The notes: generated by a model not told the origin, from the letters alone. Counted from the stretch's first letter, positions 1 to 7,362 are shown. The stretch is 43,456 nt of DNA from Sedimenticola sp. (GCA_027068795.1 JAMOMB010000063.1:1-43456); one strand, 5' to 3'. Program-made: numbers and translations.

Positions 1-1
1 C

Positions 2-379
2 CGGAAAGCATTGCAAATCGAAGTGGACATCGATGCGCCCTGCTCCCTTCCCTTCGATCAGAACGATATGCTGGAGCTGCTGGGCAACCTTCTCGACAAC
101 GCCGCCAAATGGGCCAGGCACAAACTACGCCTGCGGCTCACCGCAAACCACAAGCTGGTGCTACTGCTGGAAGATGACGGCCCGGGCATCGAACCCCACC
201 TGCGCAAAGCCCTGCTGGCGCGGGGAAAACGCCTGGACGAAAACCGGCCCGGATACGGGCTGGGACTCGCCATTGTCAACGATATTGCGCAGCTCTATGG
301 AGGTGACATGCAACTGGATCAATCCCCGGATCTCAAGGGGCTGCGCGTTATCGTTACCCTGCCTTTGTTCAATGCATAG
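2..379 (+). CDS. Sensor histidine kinase, C-terminal fragment (5' end outside window)
   Basis: This is the ATP-binding end of a two-component sensor kinase. The reading frame is open to the window edge, so the TTG at 11 in the ORF track is not the true start. Visible motifs are the N box (LLGNLLDNAAKWA), the G1 box (EDDGPGIEP) and the G2 box (GYGLGLAIV), followed by a short tail ending LPLFNA. The compact catalytic domain and the spacing of the boxes resemble PhoQ-type kinases. The sensor and dimerisation domains are not in the window, so the stimulus and cognate regulator cannot be read. A phoP-like regulator gene would be expected just upstream. The gene ends about 40 bp before a decayed integrase and about 360 bp before tRNA-Val. 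Confidence 0.85.
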   Translation, partial: RKALQIEVDIDAPCSLPFDQNDMLELLGNLLDNAAKWARHKLRLRLTANHKLVLLLEDDGPGIEPHLRKALLARGKRLDENRPGYGLGLAIVNDIAQLYGGDMQLDQSPDLKGLRVIVTLPLFNA

Positions 380-398
380 CGGAACACCCAAGACGGCT

Positions 399-411
399 GA
401 TGCATTGCATC
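399..411. repeat. Short palindrome GATGCA-T-TGCATC
   Basis: A perfect 6-bp inverted repeat around one base lies between the kinase stop and the broken end of the integrase remnant. It sits at the presumed deletion junction. No function can be assigned, and a match this short can arise by chance. Confidence 0.3.
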
Positions 412-420
412 ATGGATGGC

Positions 421-573
421 CTATTTTGCATTGCCCGTATCCGGCTTCCTGCAGCAATACCACCACTTCACGCCTGCCGGGGTGATCTCCGGGTACAGCC
501 CCTGCCCGTCATTGAGACGCCGCAGCTTTTCCCCCGGCTTTGCCGGGTCCACTTCCGTTGCTGTCAGCTTCAT
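421..573 (-). pseudogene. Truncated P4-type tyrosine integrase (N-terminal arm-binding domain only)
   Basis: This 50-codon remnant reads MKLTATEVDPAKPGEKLRRL then NDGQGLYPEITPAGVKWWYC. It matches the N-terminal arm-DNA-binding domain (DUF4102) of phage and island integrases, whose family pattern is roughly KAKPGEK-L-DGGGLYL-V-PSG-KYW. Intact integrases are about 400 residues, so the core-binding and catalytic domains are missing. The frame stops at TAG after CRKPDTGNAK. ATG at 573 is preferred over the TTG at 603 because GGTGGA lies just upstream and homologues start near this point. It lies downstream of tRNA-Val in the same orientation, the classical position of int at a tRNA attachment site. 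I read it as the scar of a lost or degraded island. The family assignment is by eye. Confidence 0.7.
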
Positions 574-590
574 TTTTCCACCAAGATTTT

Positions 591-657
591 CAAAAATACC
601 CAACAGGTTTTGAAAATACCCGGTTTTCTACCCAATTTTTTTGGGTATTTTGTGGGG
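591..657. repeat. Cluster of GGGTATTTT repeats (integrase arm-site-like)
   Basis: Three copies of GGGTATTTT(T/C/G) lie just upstream of the integrase remnant. Two are on the minus strand (601 to 591 and 621 to 611). One is on the plus strand (643 to 652, inside TTGGGTATTTTGTGGGG). A shorter TGGGTA is at about 629-634. AT-rich repeats of this type commonly flank int genes of P4-like islands, where the integrase N-terminal domain binds them. That role is inferred here from position and motif. Confidence 0.55.
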
Positions 658-689
658 TCTCCTGATACGCCCCGGGAACCGACCAGCAC

Positions 690-716
690 AAAAAAGCCCG
701 CGGTTATGCGGGCTGT
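690..716 (-). terminator. Rho-independent terminator of tRNA-Val
   Basis: Read on the minus strand, this is AGCCCGC, loop ATAACC, GCGGGCT, then TTTTT. It begins about 26 nt after the tRNA CCA end. The perfect 7-bp GC-rich stem and the T run fit an intrinsic terminator. Confidence 0.8.
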
Positions 717-741
717 TATGGGTCTTCATGCTACCGGTATC

Positions 742-818
742 TGGTAGGCGCGAACGGAATCGAACCGCCGACCCCCACCATGTCAAGGTGGTGCTCTAAC
801 CAGCTGAGCTACGCGCCT
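742..818 (-). tRNA. tRNA-Val (anticodon GAC)
   Basis: The minus strand folds as a complete 77-nt tRNA. The acceptor stem is AGGCGCG/CGCGCCT with discriminator A and an encoded CCA. The D-arm is GCTC AGCTGGTTA GAGC. The anticodon arm is CCACC TTGACAT GGTGG, giving anticodon GAC (valine). The T-arm is GGCGG TTCGATT CCGTT with two G-U pairs. The anticodon arm matches that of enterobacterial tRNA-Val(GAC). It is absent from the ORF track because it is non-coding. The 3' end faces the integrase remnant, so this gene was probably the attachment site of an integrative element. Confidence 0.96.
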
Positions 819-831
819 GTTGCGAGGGCGA

Positions 832-861
832 ACTATACACGGGATTCCCCGGTTTCTGCAA
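832..861 (-). promoter_or_regulatory. Sigma-70 promoter of tRNA-Val with GC-rich discriminator
   Basis: On the minus strand, TTGCAG (861 to 856) and TATAGT (837 to 832) are separated by 18 bp, a few bases upstream of the mature tRNA 5' end. The stretch between the -10 and the tRNA is CGCCCTCGC. Such GC-rich discriminators are typical of stringently controlled stable-RNA promoters. The stringent control is inferred. Confidence 0.65.
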
Positions 862-951
862 GTACCTGGCCGCCAGGTTCGGTAGAATAAACGGATTGAG
901 CGGCGGGCCATGGCTTATCACACCGGCAGCCGGGGAATACTTGGTCGCCAG

Positions 952-957
952 TATAAT
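952..957 (+). promoter_or_regulatory. Candidate -10 element upstream of pit
   Basis: A perfect TATAAT lies 150 bp before the chosen pit start and 44 bp before the leader ORF. No good -35 is visible at 16-18 bp upstream and there is no extended -10 TG, so an activator may be needed, or this is not a promoter. No clear Pho box was recognised. Confidence 0.35.
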
Positions 958-1000
958 GATCGTTGAGCAACGACGCGCCAGCAGCAGGAAGACTCTGTAC

Positions 1001-1102
1001 ATGAATGCACCTGCACCAAAGGTGCTATGGCGAAAAACTCTCCCTCAAGGAAGTCATCGCCATGGAAGGATGGCTGCTGGCAGGCTATGTGGGAACGACT
1101 GA
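1001..1102 (+). CDS. Possible 33-codon leader ORF overlapping the pit start
   Basis: ATG at 1001 is preceded by AGGAAG about 10 nt upstream. It opens MNAPAPKVLWRKTLPQGSHR and ends CGND. Its stop codon TGA (1100-1102) shares a base with the pit ATG (1102-1104) in the arrangement TGATG, a classic layout for translational coupling. The peptide resembles nothing I recognise and has no membrane segment. It may be a leader peptide that tunes phosphate-permease translation, or merely a chance ORF. It is contained in the longer track ORF 896-1102. Confidence 0.35.
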   Translation: MNAPAPKVLWRKTLPQGSHRHGRMAAGRLCGND

Positions 1103-2130
1103 TGGAAGATGTAAATATTGCTTTGATCCTGGTGATTGCCGCGGTTGCTCTTTATGATTTTACCAATGGCTTTCATGATGCCGCCGACATGGTGGCGGCA
1201 GCTATTGCTTCCCGCGCCATGCGGCCCGGGGTTGCCATCGGCATCGTCAGCATTTTTACCTTGATCGCGCCTTTTACCATCGGACTTGCCGTCGCAGACA
1301 CGGTTGGCACTTTTGTGGACATCAGCCAGGTTTCTTCCCAGACCGGCGAAGCCGTGGTGATTGCCGCATTGCTGGCCGCCATCAGCTACAATCTGTTTAC
1401 CTGGTTGCTCGGTTATCCTTCTTCCTCCTCCAATTCTTTGGCGGGCGGACTGGTTGGCGCCGGCCTGTATGCCGTAGGCAAAGAACATATCAACTGGGGG
1501 GTAGGCGCCTTGTTCGATTTCGAGCTGCAGGGGGTAATGAAAGTTTTTACCGGATTGCTGGTTTCTCCCCTGTTCGGCTTCATCATCGGCTTTCTGGTCA
1601 TGAAGTTTTTCATCCATGTTTTCAGACATTTCTCTCGTCGTATCCGTCCGCTGTTCGTGATAACGCAATATTTCAGCATTGCCTGGCTGGGTTTTTCCCA
1701 TGGCGCCAATGACGCGCAGAAAGGGATGGCGATCATCGGCATGATGCTACTGGCCAGCGGAACCACGCAGACCTTCAGCATTCCGCACTGGGCGGTGCTT
1801 TTATGCGCGTCCTCCATCACCCTGGGAACCATGTTTGGCGGCTGGCGCATAATCAAGACCCTGGGATTCGGGCTGTACCGGCTGCGAACCATTCACGCTG
1901 TTGCCAATCAGCTCGGATCCGCATTGGTGAACAGCATCGCCACCAGCATTGGCGCGCCTACTTCCACCACCCAGGTGGTTACCGCAACCCTGTTGGGTAA
2001 CGGCTCCGCAGAAAAACCGCAACATGTGAAATGGAAGACGGCAGCGGGCATTACCGCCGGGTGGTGGTTGAATATCCCCGTATCCATGCTGCTCGGCGGC
2101 GGATACTGTTTTCTATATCTAGGAATATAG
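1102..2130 (+). CDS. pit: Pit-family inorganic phosphate permease
   Basis: This 342-residue integral membrane protein belongs to the PiT family (PF01384), which imports phosphate by ion symport across the inner membrane. The two family signature repeats are visible: DFTNGFHDAADMVAAAIASR near the N-terminus and GFSHGANDAQKGMAIIGMML in the second half. Many hydrophobic helices lie between and after them. The ORF track begins at 1027, but the extra residues MAKNSPSRKSSPWK... are hydrophilic and unlike the family. ATG at 1102 has GGGA 7 nt upstream and places the first helix at the N-terminus, as in homologues. ATG at 1087 is an in-frame alternative. It is followed after 2 bp by a DUF47 protein, the usual partner gene of this Pit subgroup. 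Confidence 0.93.
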   Translation: MEDVNIALILVIAAVALYDFTNGFHDAADMVAAAIASRAMRPGVAIGIVSIFTLIAPFTIGLAVADTVGTFVDISQVSSQTGEAVVIAALLAAISYNLFTWLLGYPSSSSNSLAGGLVGAGLYAVGKEHINWGVGALFDFELQGVMKVFTGLLVSPLFGFIIGFLVMKFFIHVFRHFSRRIRPLFVITQYFSIAWLGFSHGANDAQKGMAIIGMMLLASGTTQTFSIPHWAVLLCASSITLGTMFGGWRIIKTLGFGLYRLRTIHAVANQLGSALVNSIATSIGAPTSTTQVVTATLLGNGSAEKPQHVKWKTAAGITAGWWLNIPVSMLLGGGYCFLYLGI

Positions 2131-2132
2131 CC

Positions 2133-2753
2133 ATGGGCTTCATCAGCAAATACCTGCTACCGAAAGAAATCGACTTCAATGCAGCGCTGCTACAGCAGGC
2201 GCACATCAGCCGGACGATGGTTGAAGACTTGCATCAGGCCTGCATCAATGAAGACAAAGCCATGCTTGCCTCCATATCCACTGCCGCTCTTCAGGCCCGC
2301 GAACTCAAGACACGGAACATGTCGCAGCTACTGGATGTGTTCATTACACCCTATGACAAGGAATCCATCTACCGCATGATCACCCAGCTGGACTGGATCA
2401 CCCTCAGCGTCAAACATTTCCTGCTGGAGACGGAAGCCTACGGCATCCGTGCGCTGGCCGGATATGCGCCCATATTGAAGATACTGGTCGCCATGGCAAC
2501 GGCCCTGGAAGAGGGCATCTCAAAGCTGTCCGCAAAGGCGCTGGACGCGATCACCCCCAAAACCGATCAGATCCATGATCAATACGATGAAGTGGTGGAA
2601 GCCTGCGCCAGCGCTACCGCGCAGTTGCTGGCACAAGACGACATCAAACACATCATCCGTCACAAGGATATACTGCTGCAGCTCAAGGAGATCGCAAAAA
2701 GAATACAGGTTACCGCCAATACCCTTGAAGACATGGCGATCAAAATCGTTTAG
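2133..2753 (+). CDS. DUF47/PhoU-like phosphate transport accessory protein
   Basis: This 206-residue, largely helical soluble protein belongs to the DUF47 (PF01865, TIGR00153) family, distant relatives of PhoU. These proteins are usually encoded next to Pit permeases and are thought to modulate them. Features seen are the N-terminal MGFISKYLLPKEIDFNAALL, a central helix pair with family-like spacing, and the C-terminal LLQLKEIAKRIQVTANTLED, typical of the family. The start ATG at 2133 has AGGA at 2121-2124 and lies 2 bp after the pit stop, so the two genes form a tight operon. It ends 12 bp from the convergent stop of the beta-CASP gene, with no obvious terminator between them. The exact regulatory role is not established. 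Confidence 0.88.
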   Translation: MGFISKYLLPKEIDFNAALLQQAHISRTMVEDLHQACINEDKAMLASISTAALQARELKTRNMSQLLDVFITPYDKESIYRMITQLDWITLSVKHFLLETEAYGIRALAGYAPILKILVAMATALEEGISKLSAKALDAITPKTDQIHDQYDEVVEACASATAQLLAQDDIKHIIRHKDILLQLKEIAKRIQVTANTLEDMAIKIV

Positions 2754-2765
2754 CCGCAACCATTC

Positions 2766-4160
2766 TTACAGTGCAAACGACTGATGCAGCTTGGGCATTC
2801 TGACCTGGGTGTTATTCAATTTGCTTGCAAATGCCTGCATGGTTTCTTCTTCACCATGCACCAGAAACGTGGTTTGCGGGTTGCCGGTATGCCGGTGCCA
2901 GGCCAGCAGCCCGGCCTGGTCCGCATGGGCGGAAAAACCGCCAATGGTGTAGATGCGCGCCCGCACGGGGATTTCCTCGCCAAAAATCCGCACCTTCTCT
3001 GCACCATCGATAATTCGGCGGGCCAGGGTTCCTCTGGCGGCATAGCCGACGAAAATCACGCTGCTCTCCTTGCGCCACAGGTTGTGCTTGAGATGATGGC
3101 GGACGCGCCCTCCGGTACACATGCCCGAACCGGCCATGATCACCGCGCCACTATCGATCTGGTTGATCAGCATGGATTCCGCCGTTTCGCGGGTAAAATG
3201 CAAGGCGGGCAAACTGAACGGGTTATTGCCGTCATTGGAAATTTTCAGGGTTTCCGTGTCATAGCATTCCGGGTGCCGTTCAAATATGCGGGTTGCGGAA
3301 ATCGCCATGGGTGAATCGAGAAAGACATTGGTGAAGTGCGCAAGCTGTTTGCTCTCCACTCCTTCACGCAAATAGTAGAGGATCTCCTGGGCGCGCTCCA
3401 GGGCAAAGGTGGGAATGATGACATTTCCTCCCCGCTCCATGGTTTCATTGATCGCCGTGTAGAGTTCATCGATGGACGGCTGCAATTGCTTGTGCAGGCG
3501 GTTGCCATAAGTGGTTTCCATGACCACCGTATCTGCCTTCGGCGGCGGAGTCGGGTCGCGCAATATGGCGCGGCCACTATAACCAAGATCGCCGGAAAAG
3601 AGCAGGCGGTGCTTGCGCCCTTCTTCTTCCAGTTCCAGGAAAATACTGGCTGAACCCAGAATATGGCCGGCATTGATATAGGTTGCCGTTATTCCCGGCG
3701 CAAGCTGCAACGGCTGATCGTAATCGGCCTTCCGGCCAAAATAGTCGAGGCTGTTGAGCGCATCCAGCACCGTGTACAGCGGCTCGATCCGCTTGTCGTG
3801 ATTTCCGCCACGGCGACGCGCCTTGCGCTGCTGATAGCGCGCCTCTTCTTCCTGCAACCCGGCTGCATCCAGCATCACCAGCCTTGCCAGCTCAACGGAC
3901 GCCCCGGTGGTGATGATCTCGCCGCGAAAACCGCGCCTGGCCAGCAAGGGAATCCGCCCGCAATGATCGAGGTGTGCATGGGTAAGCAGCAGGAAGTCGA
4001 TCTCGGCAGGATCAAAGCCAAAGGGTTGGGAATTTTCCTCGGCAAGCTCACGGCCGCCCTGATACAGTCCGCAGTCGATGAGGATCTTCTTTCCGGAACA
4101 TTCGAGCAGATGGCAGGAGCCGGTTACGCCCAGATCCGCCCCGTGAAAGGATAGTTTCAT
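2766..4160 (-). CDS. MBL-fold beta-CASP family exonuclease-like hydrolase
   Basis: This 464-residue metallo-beta-lactamase-fold protein is of the RNA-processing beta-CASP group (YSH1/CPSF-like in COG1236). Visible motifs are the metal site LLTHAHLDHCGRIPLL, the HILGSASIFLEL histidine, FSGDLG, the beta-CASP motif A glutamate in METTYGNR, GSGMCTGGRV, GGFSAHADQ, and the C-terminal LVHGEEETM. Family members cleave RNA or act as 5'-3' exonucleases with two zinc ions, but bacterial members of this subgroup are poorly characterised. ATG at 4160 is chosen over the track start at 4196 because AGGAG sits 7 nt upstream and homologues begin MKLSFHGA. No signal peptide is seen, so it is cytoplasmic. It lies 10 bp downstream of the META-domain gene, probably in the same transcript. 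Confidence 0.88.
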   Translation of the reverse strand: MKLSFHGADLGVTGSCHLLECSGKKILIDCGLYQGGRELAEENSQPFGFDPAEIDFLLLTHAHLDHCGRIPLLARRGFRGEIITTGASVELARLVMLDAAGLQEEEARYQQRKARRRGGNHDKRIEPLYTVLDALNSLDYFGRKADYDQPLQLAPGITATYINAGHILGSASIFLELEEEGRKHRLLFSGDLGYSGRAILRDPTPPPKADTVVMETTYGNRLHKQLQPSIDELYTAINETMERGGNVIIPTFALERAQEILYYLREGVESKQLAHFTNVFLDSPMAISATRIFERHPECYDTETLKISNDGNNPFSLPALHFTRETAESMLINQIDSGAVIMAGSGMCTGGRVRHHLKHNLWRKESSVIFVGYAARGTLARRIIDGAEKVRIFGEEIPVRARIYTIGGFSAHADQAGLLAWHRHTGNPQTTFLVHGEEETMQAFASKLNNTQVRMPKLHQSFAL

Positions 4161-4170
4161 CACCAATCTC

Positions 4171-5022
4171 CTAATCGAGCTTCCTGCCGGAAACAAAAAT
4201 CAGGGCGCCGCCCTGGTCAGCAGTATTCCATGACAGCACCAGTTTGCCACTGACCAGGCTGAAGCTGGTGGCATTGCCCAGACTCTGCAAAAAATCACCT
4301 TCCATGCGCATGACATCATCCGCACAGATCTTGCGGGTGCTGCCCACGGGGCCGAGTTTTACCCTGCCAGCGGCGCCCTCCAGGTCTTTCATGTCGGAAA
4401 AATAGCTGTTGCAACCCGCATTGCCCTTGACCTGGCCATCATCATACGCCAGGCTGATCTGCAAGTCTTCCGGCACGGGTTCGCCGTTGAGCCGGGTGAG
4501 GATCCATTCTCTGCCGCCAATGTCTTCGGCTGACAGCCTTCCCGTCAGTTTCACCGGCAGCTCCTTGAAGCTCCCGTCAGTTTCACGGATCCAGGTTCGC
4601 GTTGCCTTTTGCGCCGGACAGCAAGCAGGATCGGCAGCCCCATGCTCGATCAGATTGACAATGATCTTGTTGCCTTCTATCCCCCCACCGAGGATCTGCA
4701 CCCTGTCACCAATAAAAATAGACCGGCTGGATATCCGGTCGTTTTCCAGATCCAGGATCAGCAGATAGTTGAAAACCCCGCTACCCCCGGGAGCATCCCA
4801 GAGGGCCAGCACGATTTCTTCCTCATCATCCCCGTCCAGATCTCCTCGAAATCGAAACCCATCGATCAATCCACGGGTTTGCCCGACAGGCTCTTCCAAC
4901 GCCTCGGAAGCCGCATCAGCCGTTCCTTGTCGCGCATCCTCCGCCGAAACAGCCGCCGAGCAAAGCGAAACAGACATCCCGGCAAGAAACAATAGTTGCA
5001 GTATTTTCGGGTTGAAAATCAT
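4171..5022 (-). CDS. Exported META-domain protein of unknown role
   Basis: This 283-residue protein starts with a hydrophobic leader (MIFNPKILQLLFLAGMSVSL...AVSA|ED), which looks like a type I signal peptide. The cysteine in the leader does not sit in a lipobox. Residues 45-150 hold an acidic repeat-like stretch with DGFRFRGDLDGDDEEEIVLA, a possible calcium-binding loop as in VCBS-type proteins. Two adjacent cysteines (DPACCPAQ) follow. Residues 175-280 form a META domain (HslJ-like): GREWILTRLNGEPVP, KGNAGCNSYF and KICADDVMRMEGDFLQSL. META proteins in enterics are linked to novobiocin resistance and envelope function, but this fusion is not one I recognise. The start overlaps the phosphorylase stop as ATGA, which rules out the longer track ORF at 5166. 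Confidence 0.75.
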   Translation of the reverse strand: MIFNPKILQLLFLAGMSVSLCSAAVSAEDARQGTADAASEALEEPVGQTRGLIDGFRFRGDLDGDDEEEIVLALWDAPGGSGVFNYLLILDLENDRISSRSIFIGDRVQILGGGIEGNKIIVNLIEHGAADPACCPAQKATRTWIRETDGSFKELPVKLTGRLSAEDIGGREWILTRLNGEPVPEDLQISLAYDDGQVKGNAGCNSYFSDMKDLEGAAGRVKLGPVGSTRKICADDVMRMEGDFLQSLGNATSFSLVSGKLVLSWNTADQGGALIFVSGRKLD

Positions 5023-5759
5023 GGCCAGCCGTTTTCCATATTCCTGAGCAGCAGTTTTACCGATTCGATGGATGTCTCCAGGTTTTTCTGTATGTCCTGC
5101 ATGGTAATCGGCCCCCTTCCCAATCCCGCTGCCCAATTGACCACCAGGGACAGATGGGCGAAGCACAAGTCCAGCTCTCTTGCCAGTGCAGCCTCCGGCA
5201 TGCCGGTCATTCCCACCAGATCACAACCGTCGCGGTGCATGCGCTGGATCTCGGCTGCGGTCTCCAGGCGCGGCCCCTGGGTGGCGCCATAGGTTCCTTC
5301 CGTCTTGATCCGTACGCTGGCGCGCCTGCCTGCCTGAATCAGGATATCCCGCAGCTGCTGACAGTAGGGCTGGGAAAAGTCCACATGCTTTACCGGCGCA
5401 TCACAGCAATCGACGAAGGTATGCTCCCGGCCCCAGGTGTAATCGATAATCTGGTCGGGTATGCACAATATGCCTGGTTCCATGGTGATTCCCCCTACGG
5501 AGGCGACGCTGATAATGCTTTTGATGCCTATGGATTCGAGGGCCCAGATGTTTGCGCGATAGTTGACCCGGTGCGGCGGAATGGTATGTCCCCCGCCGTG
5601 GCGAGGCAGAAACACGACAGGCAGCCCGGCAAAGCGGCCGAACGTCAGGGGCGCGGACGGTTCGCCATAAGGCGTCGCCACGACCTTCTGGCGTTCCACC
5701 TCCAGCGCCTCCAGCCAGGCAAGCCCCGAGCCGCCCACGATTGCTATTCGATCAGTCAT
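5019..5759 (-). CDS. S-methyl-5'-thioinosine phosphorylase (MTAP/MTIP family)
   Basis: This 246-residue purine nucleoside phosphorylase of the PNP/MTAP family is probably cytoplasmic. It would cleave methylthioinosine (or methylthioadenosine) with phosphate, giving a base and methylthioribose-1-phosphate. Visible motifs are IAIVGGSGL at the N-terminus, FLPRHGGGHTIPPHRVNYRA, SVASVGGI, EGTYGATQGPRLETAAEI and VGMTGMPEAALARELDL. The nagZ-hpt neighbourhood resembles the Pseudomonas locus encoding methylthioinosine phosphorylase, and the adjacent hpt would salvage hypoxanthine. This favours the inosine substrate, though sequence alone does not settle it. ATG at 5759 has AGGAAG 7 nt upstream. The gene overlaps the hpt end by 8 nt. 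Confidence 0.87.
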   Translation of the reverse strand: MTDRIAIVGGSGLAWLEALEVERQKVVATPYGEPSAPLTFGRFAGLPVVFLPRHGGGHTIPPHRVNYRANIWALESIGIKSIISVASVGGITMEPGILCIPDQIIDYTWGREHTFVDCCDAPVKHVDFSQPYCQQLRDILIQAGRRASVRIKTEGTYGATQGPRLETAAEIQRMHRDGCDLVGMTGMPEAALARELDLCFAHLSLVVNWAAGLGRGPITMQDIQKNLETSIESVKLLLRNMENGWP

Positions 5760-6312
5760 GTTGTTCTTCCTGTATGAAATATATGCCCGGAGCGTTACGC
5801 CAATAACCCTTGTAATCCATACCATAGCCAAACAGGTATTTATCCGGCGTATCCAGGCCGACGATGTCCGCCTGCAACCCGTTGCAGCGCTGATGGATTT
5901 TCCTCACCAGCACCACGGAAACAATCTCTTTCGCACCCGCTTCCCGGCAATAATCCACAATCGCCTGCAAGGTATAGCCTTCATCCAGAATATCATCCAC
6001 GACAACCACGGTTTCCCCCTCCAGGGAATATTCCGGCGTTTTCTTCCACTGCAAATCCGTGCCGAAGGTGCGTTCACGGTAGCGGGTTGCGTGCAGATAA
6101 TCCACACGCAAGGGAAAATCCAGGCGTGGCAGCAGCATGCCCAGGGGAATCAGCCCCCCGTTCATTACCGCCAGCAATATGGGGTTGCGCGAAGCCAGCT
6201 TCCCGGTGAGTTTTGCAGCCATGCGATCCAGGGCGGCTTCCACTTCCTCACGGGAGTAGAGAAGCACTGCATTGTTTCTGATTTCTTGCATGTCTTGTGC
6301 GGGCTTGTTCAT
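5752..6312 (-). CDS. hpt: Hypoxanthine-guanine phosphoribosyltransferase
   Basis: This 186-residue type I phosphoribosyltransferase converts hypoxanthine or guanine plus PRPP to IMP or GMP. The PRPP-binding loop is VVVVDDILDEGYTL (residues 102-115). The flexible loop region and the purine-contacting C-terminal part DKYLFGYGMDYKGYWRNAPG are also seen. The length is normal for the family. The start at 6312 is 3 bp after the nagZ stop with no strong Shine-Dalgarno, suggesting coupling to nagZ translation. ATG at 6291 is an alternative. The overlap with the phosphorylase gene supports a joint purine-salvage role. Confidence 0.93.
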   Translation of the reverse strand: MNKPAQDMQEIRNNAVLLYSREEVEAALDRMAAKLTGKLASRNPILLAVMNGGLIPLGMLLPRLDFPLRVDYLHATRYRERTFGTDLQWKKTPEYSLEGETVVVVDDILDEGYTLQAIVDYCREAGAKEIVSVVLVRKIHQRCNGLQADIVGLDTPDKYLFGYGMDYKGYWRNAPGIYFIQEEQHD

Positions 6313-6315
6313 CGC

Positions 6316-7362
6316 TTATAAATCCAGATCCAGAGATGCTTCCGCTTCCAGAAGATTCAGGTATTCCATGGCGCGCAACCAGCGCGGATCTTCCCGGATG
6401 TCTTTTGCTGTAAAACGCCCTTTGCCGTGCATGCGCGCCAGGCGCGCCTGGCTGACGGGTTCACAGTAGTCCGCCAGGGAATCCAGCACTTCCCGCGCGC
6501 CTTGCGGGTTGTTGCATACCAGAATCATGTCACATCCTGCTTGCAGGGCCGTCGCCGCCCTTTCTGCGTAACTGCCGGCGGCATTGGCGGCAACCATGCT
6601 CAGGTCGTCGCTGAACACCACGCCGTCAAAGCCCATGCGCCGCCGCAGCACCTCCTGAATCCAGTAGGGCGAATAGCCGGCAGGCACGTCATCGACTGCA
6701 GAATACAGCACATGGGCAGGCATAAGGCCTTCCATGCGGTTGTTCGCCATATGCCTGAAGGGCCGTAGATCCCTGTCCCAGATCTCGGAGAAACGGCGCG
6801 TATCCACAGGCAGGTCGTAGTGCGAATCCGCTTCCACACAGCCATGGCCGGGGAAATGTTTACCCACCGACGGCATTCCGGCTTCCCGCGCCCCCGCGGC
6901 CCAGCTGAAAGCCAGCTTGCCCACAATCAGCGGATCGGCGGAAAACGCCCGGTCGCCAATCACCTGGCTAATGGCCGTTTGCAGATCCAGCACCGGCGCA
7001 AAGCTGAAATCAATGCCGACTGTGCGCAATTCCGCCGCCATCAGCCATCCGATGTGATGCGCTGCATCAAGGGCTTTTTGCGGATGGCTGTCGTACAGGG
7101 CGCCCAGTCTGGAAGCCGCTGGCAGCAGGGTAAAGCCCTCCCGCAAGCGCTGCACCCGCCCGCCTTCCTGGTCCACTGCCACCAGCAGGGACGGCGAACG
7201 CAAGGCATGGATCTCCTTTATCAGGCCATGCAGCTGTTCCGGCGCCTCATAGTTTCTGCTGAACAGTATTACCCCTCCGGTAGCCGGGTGCAACAGCAGC
7301 TCCCGTTCTTCCGCTGTCAGAACAGGCCCTTCCAAATCGAGCATCAATGGTCCATGAGTCAT
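6316..7362 (-). CDS. nagZ: Beta-N-acetylhexosaminidase NagZ
   Basis: This 348-residue glycoside hydrolase family 3 enzyme of the cytoplasm removes N-acetylglucosamine from 1,6-anhydro-muropeptides during cell-wall recycling. Family signatures are PATGGVILFSRNYEAPEQL, VAVDQEGGRVQRLR, FAPVLDL, the catalytic-loop KHFPGHG with its histidine, and FDGVVFSDDLSM containing the nucleophile aspartate. No signal peptide is present, as expected for NagZ. The ATG at 7362 is preferred over the track TTG at 7368; neither has a clear Shine-Dalgarno. It lies 15 bp after the L,D-transpeptidase stop, so murein-related genes cluster here. The anhydro-sugar products of NagZ also feed AmpC-type regulation in many relatives. 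Confidence 0.95.
   Translation of the reverse strand: MTHGPLMLDLEGPVLTAEERELLLHPATGGVILFSRNYEAPEQLHGLIKEIHALRSPSLLVAVDQEGGRVQRLREGFTLLPAASRLGALYDSHPQKALDAAHHIGWLMAAELRTVGIDFSFAPVLDLQTAISQVIGDRAFSADPLIVGKLAFSWAAGAREAGMPSVGKHFPGHGCVEADSHYDLPVDTRRFSEIWDRDLRPFRHMANNRMEGLMPAHVLYSAVDDVPAGYSPYWIQEVLRRRMGFDGVVFSDDLSMVAANAAGSYAERAATALQAGCDMILVCNNPQGAREVLDSLADYCEPVSQARLARMHGKGRFTAKDIREDPRWLRAMEYLNLLEAEASLDLDL

Noticed and set aside
896-1000. Upstream part of the 68-codon plus-strand ORF before pit
   Set aside because: Only the part from ATG 1001 has a ribosome-binding site; the rest overlaps the presumed promoter region.
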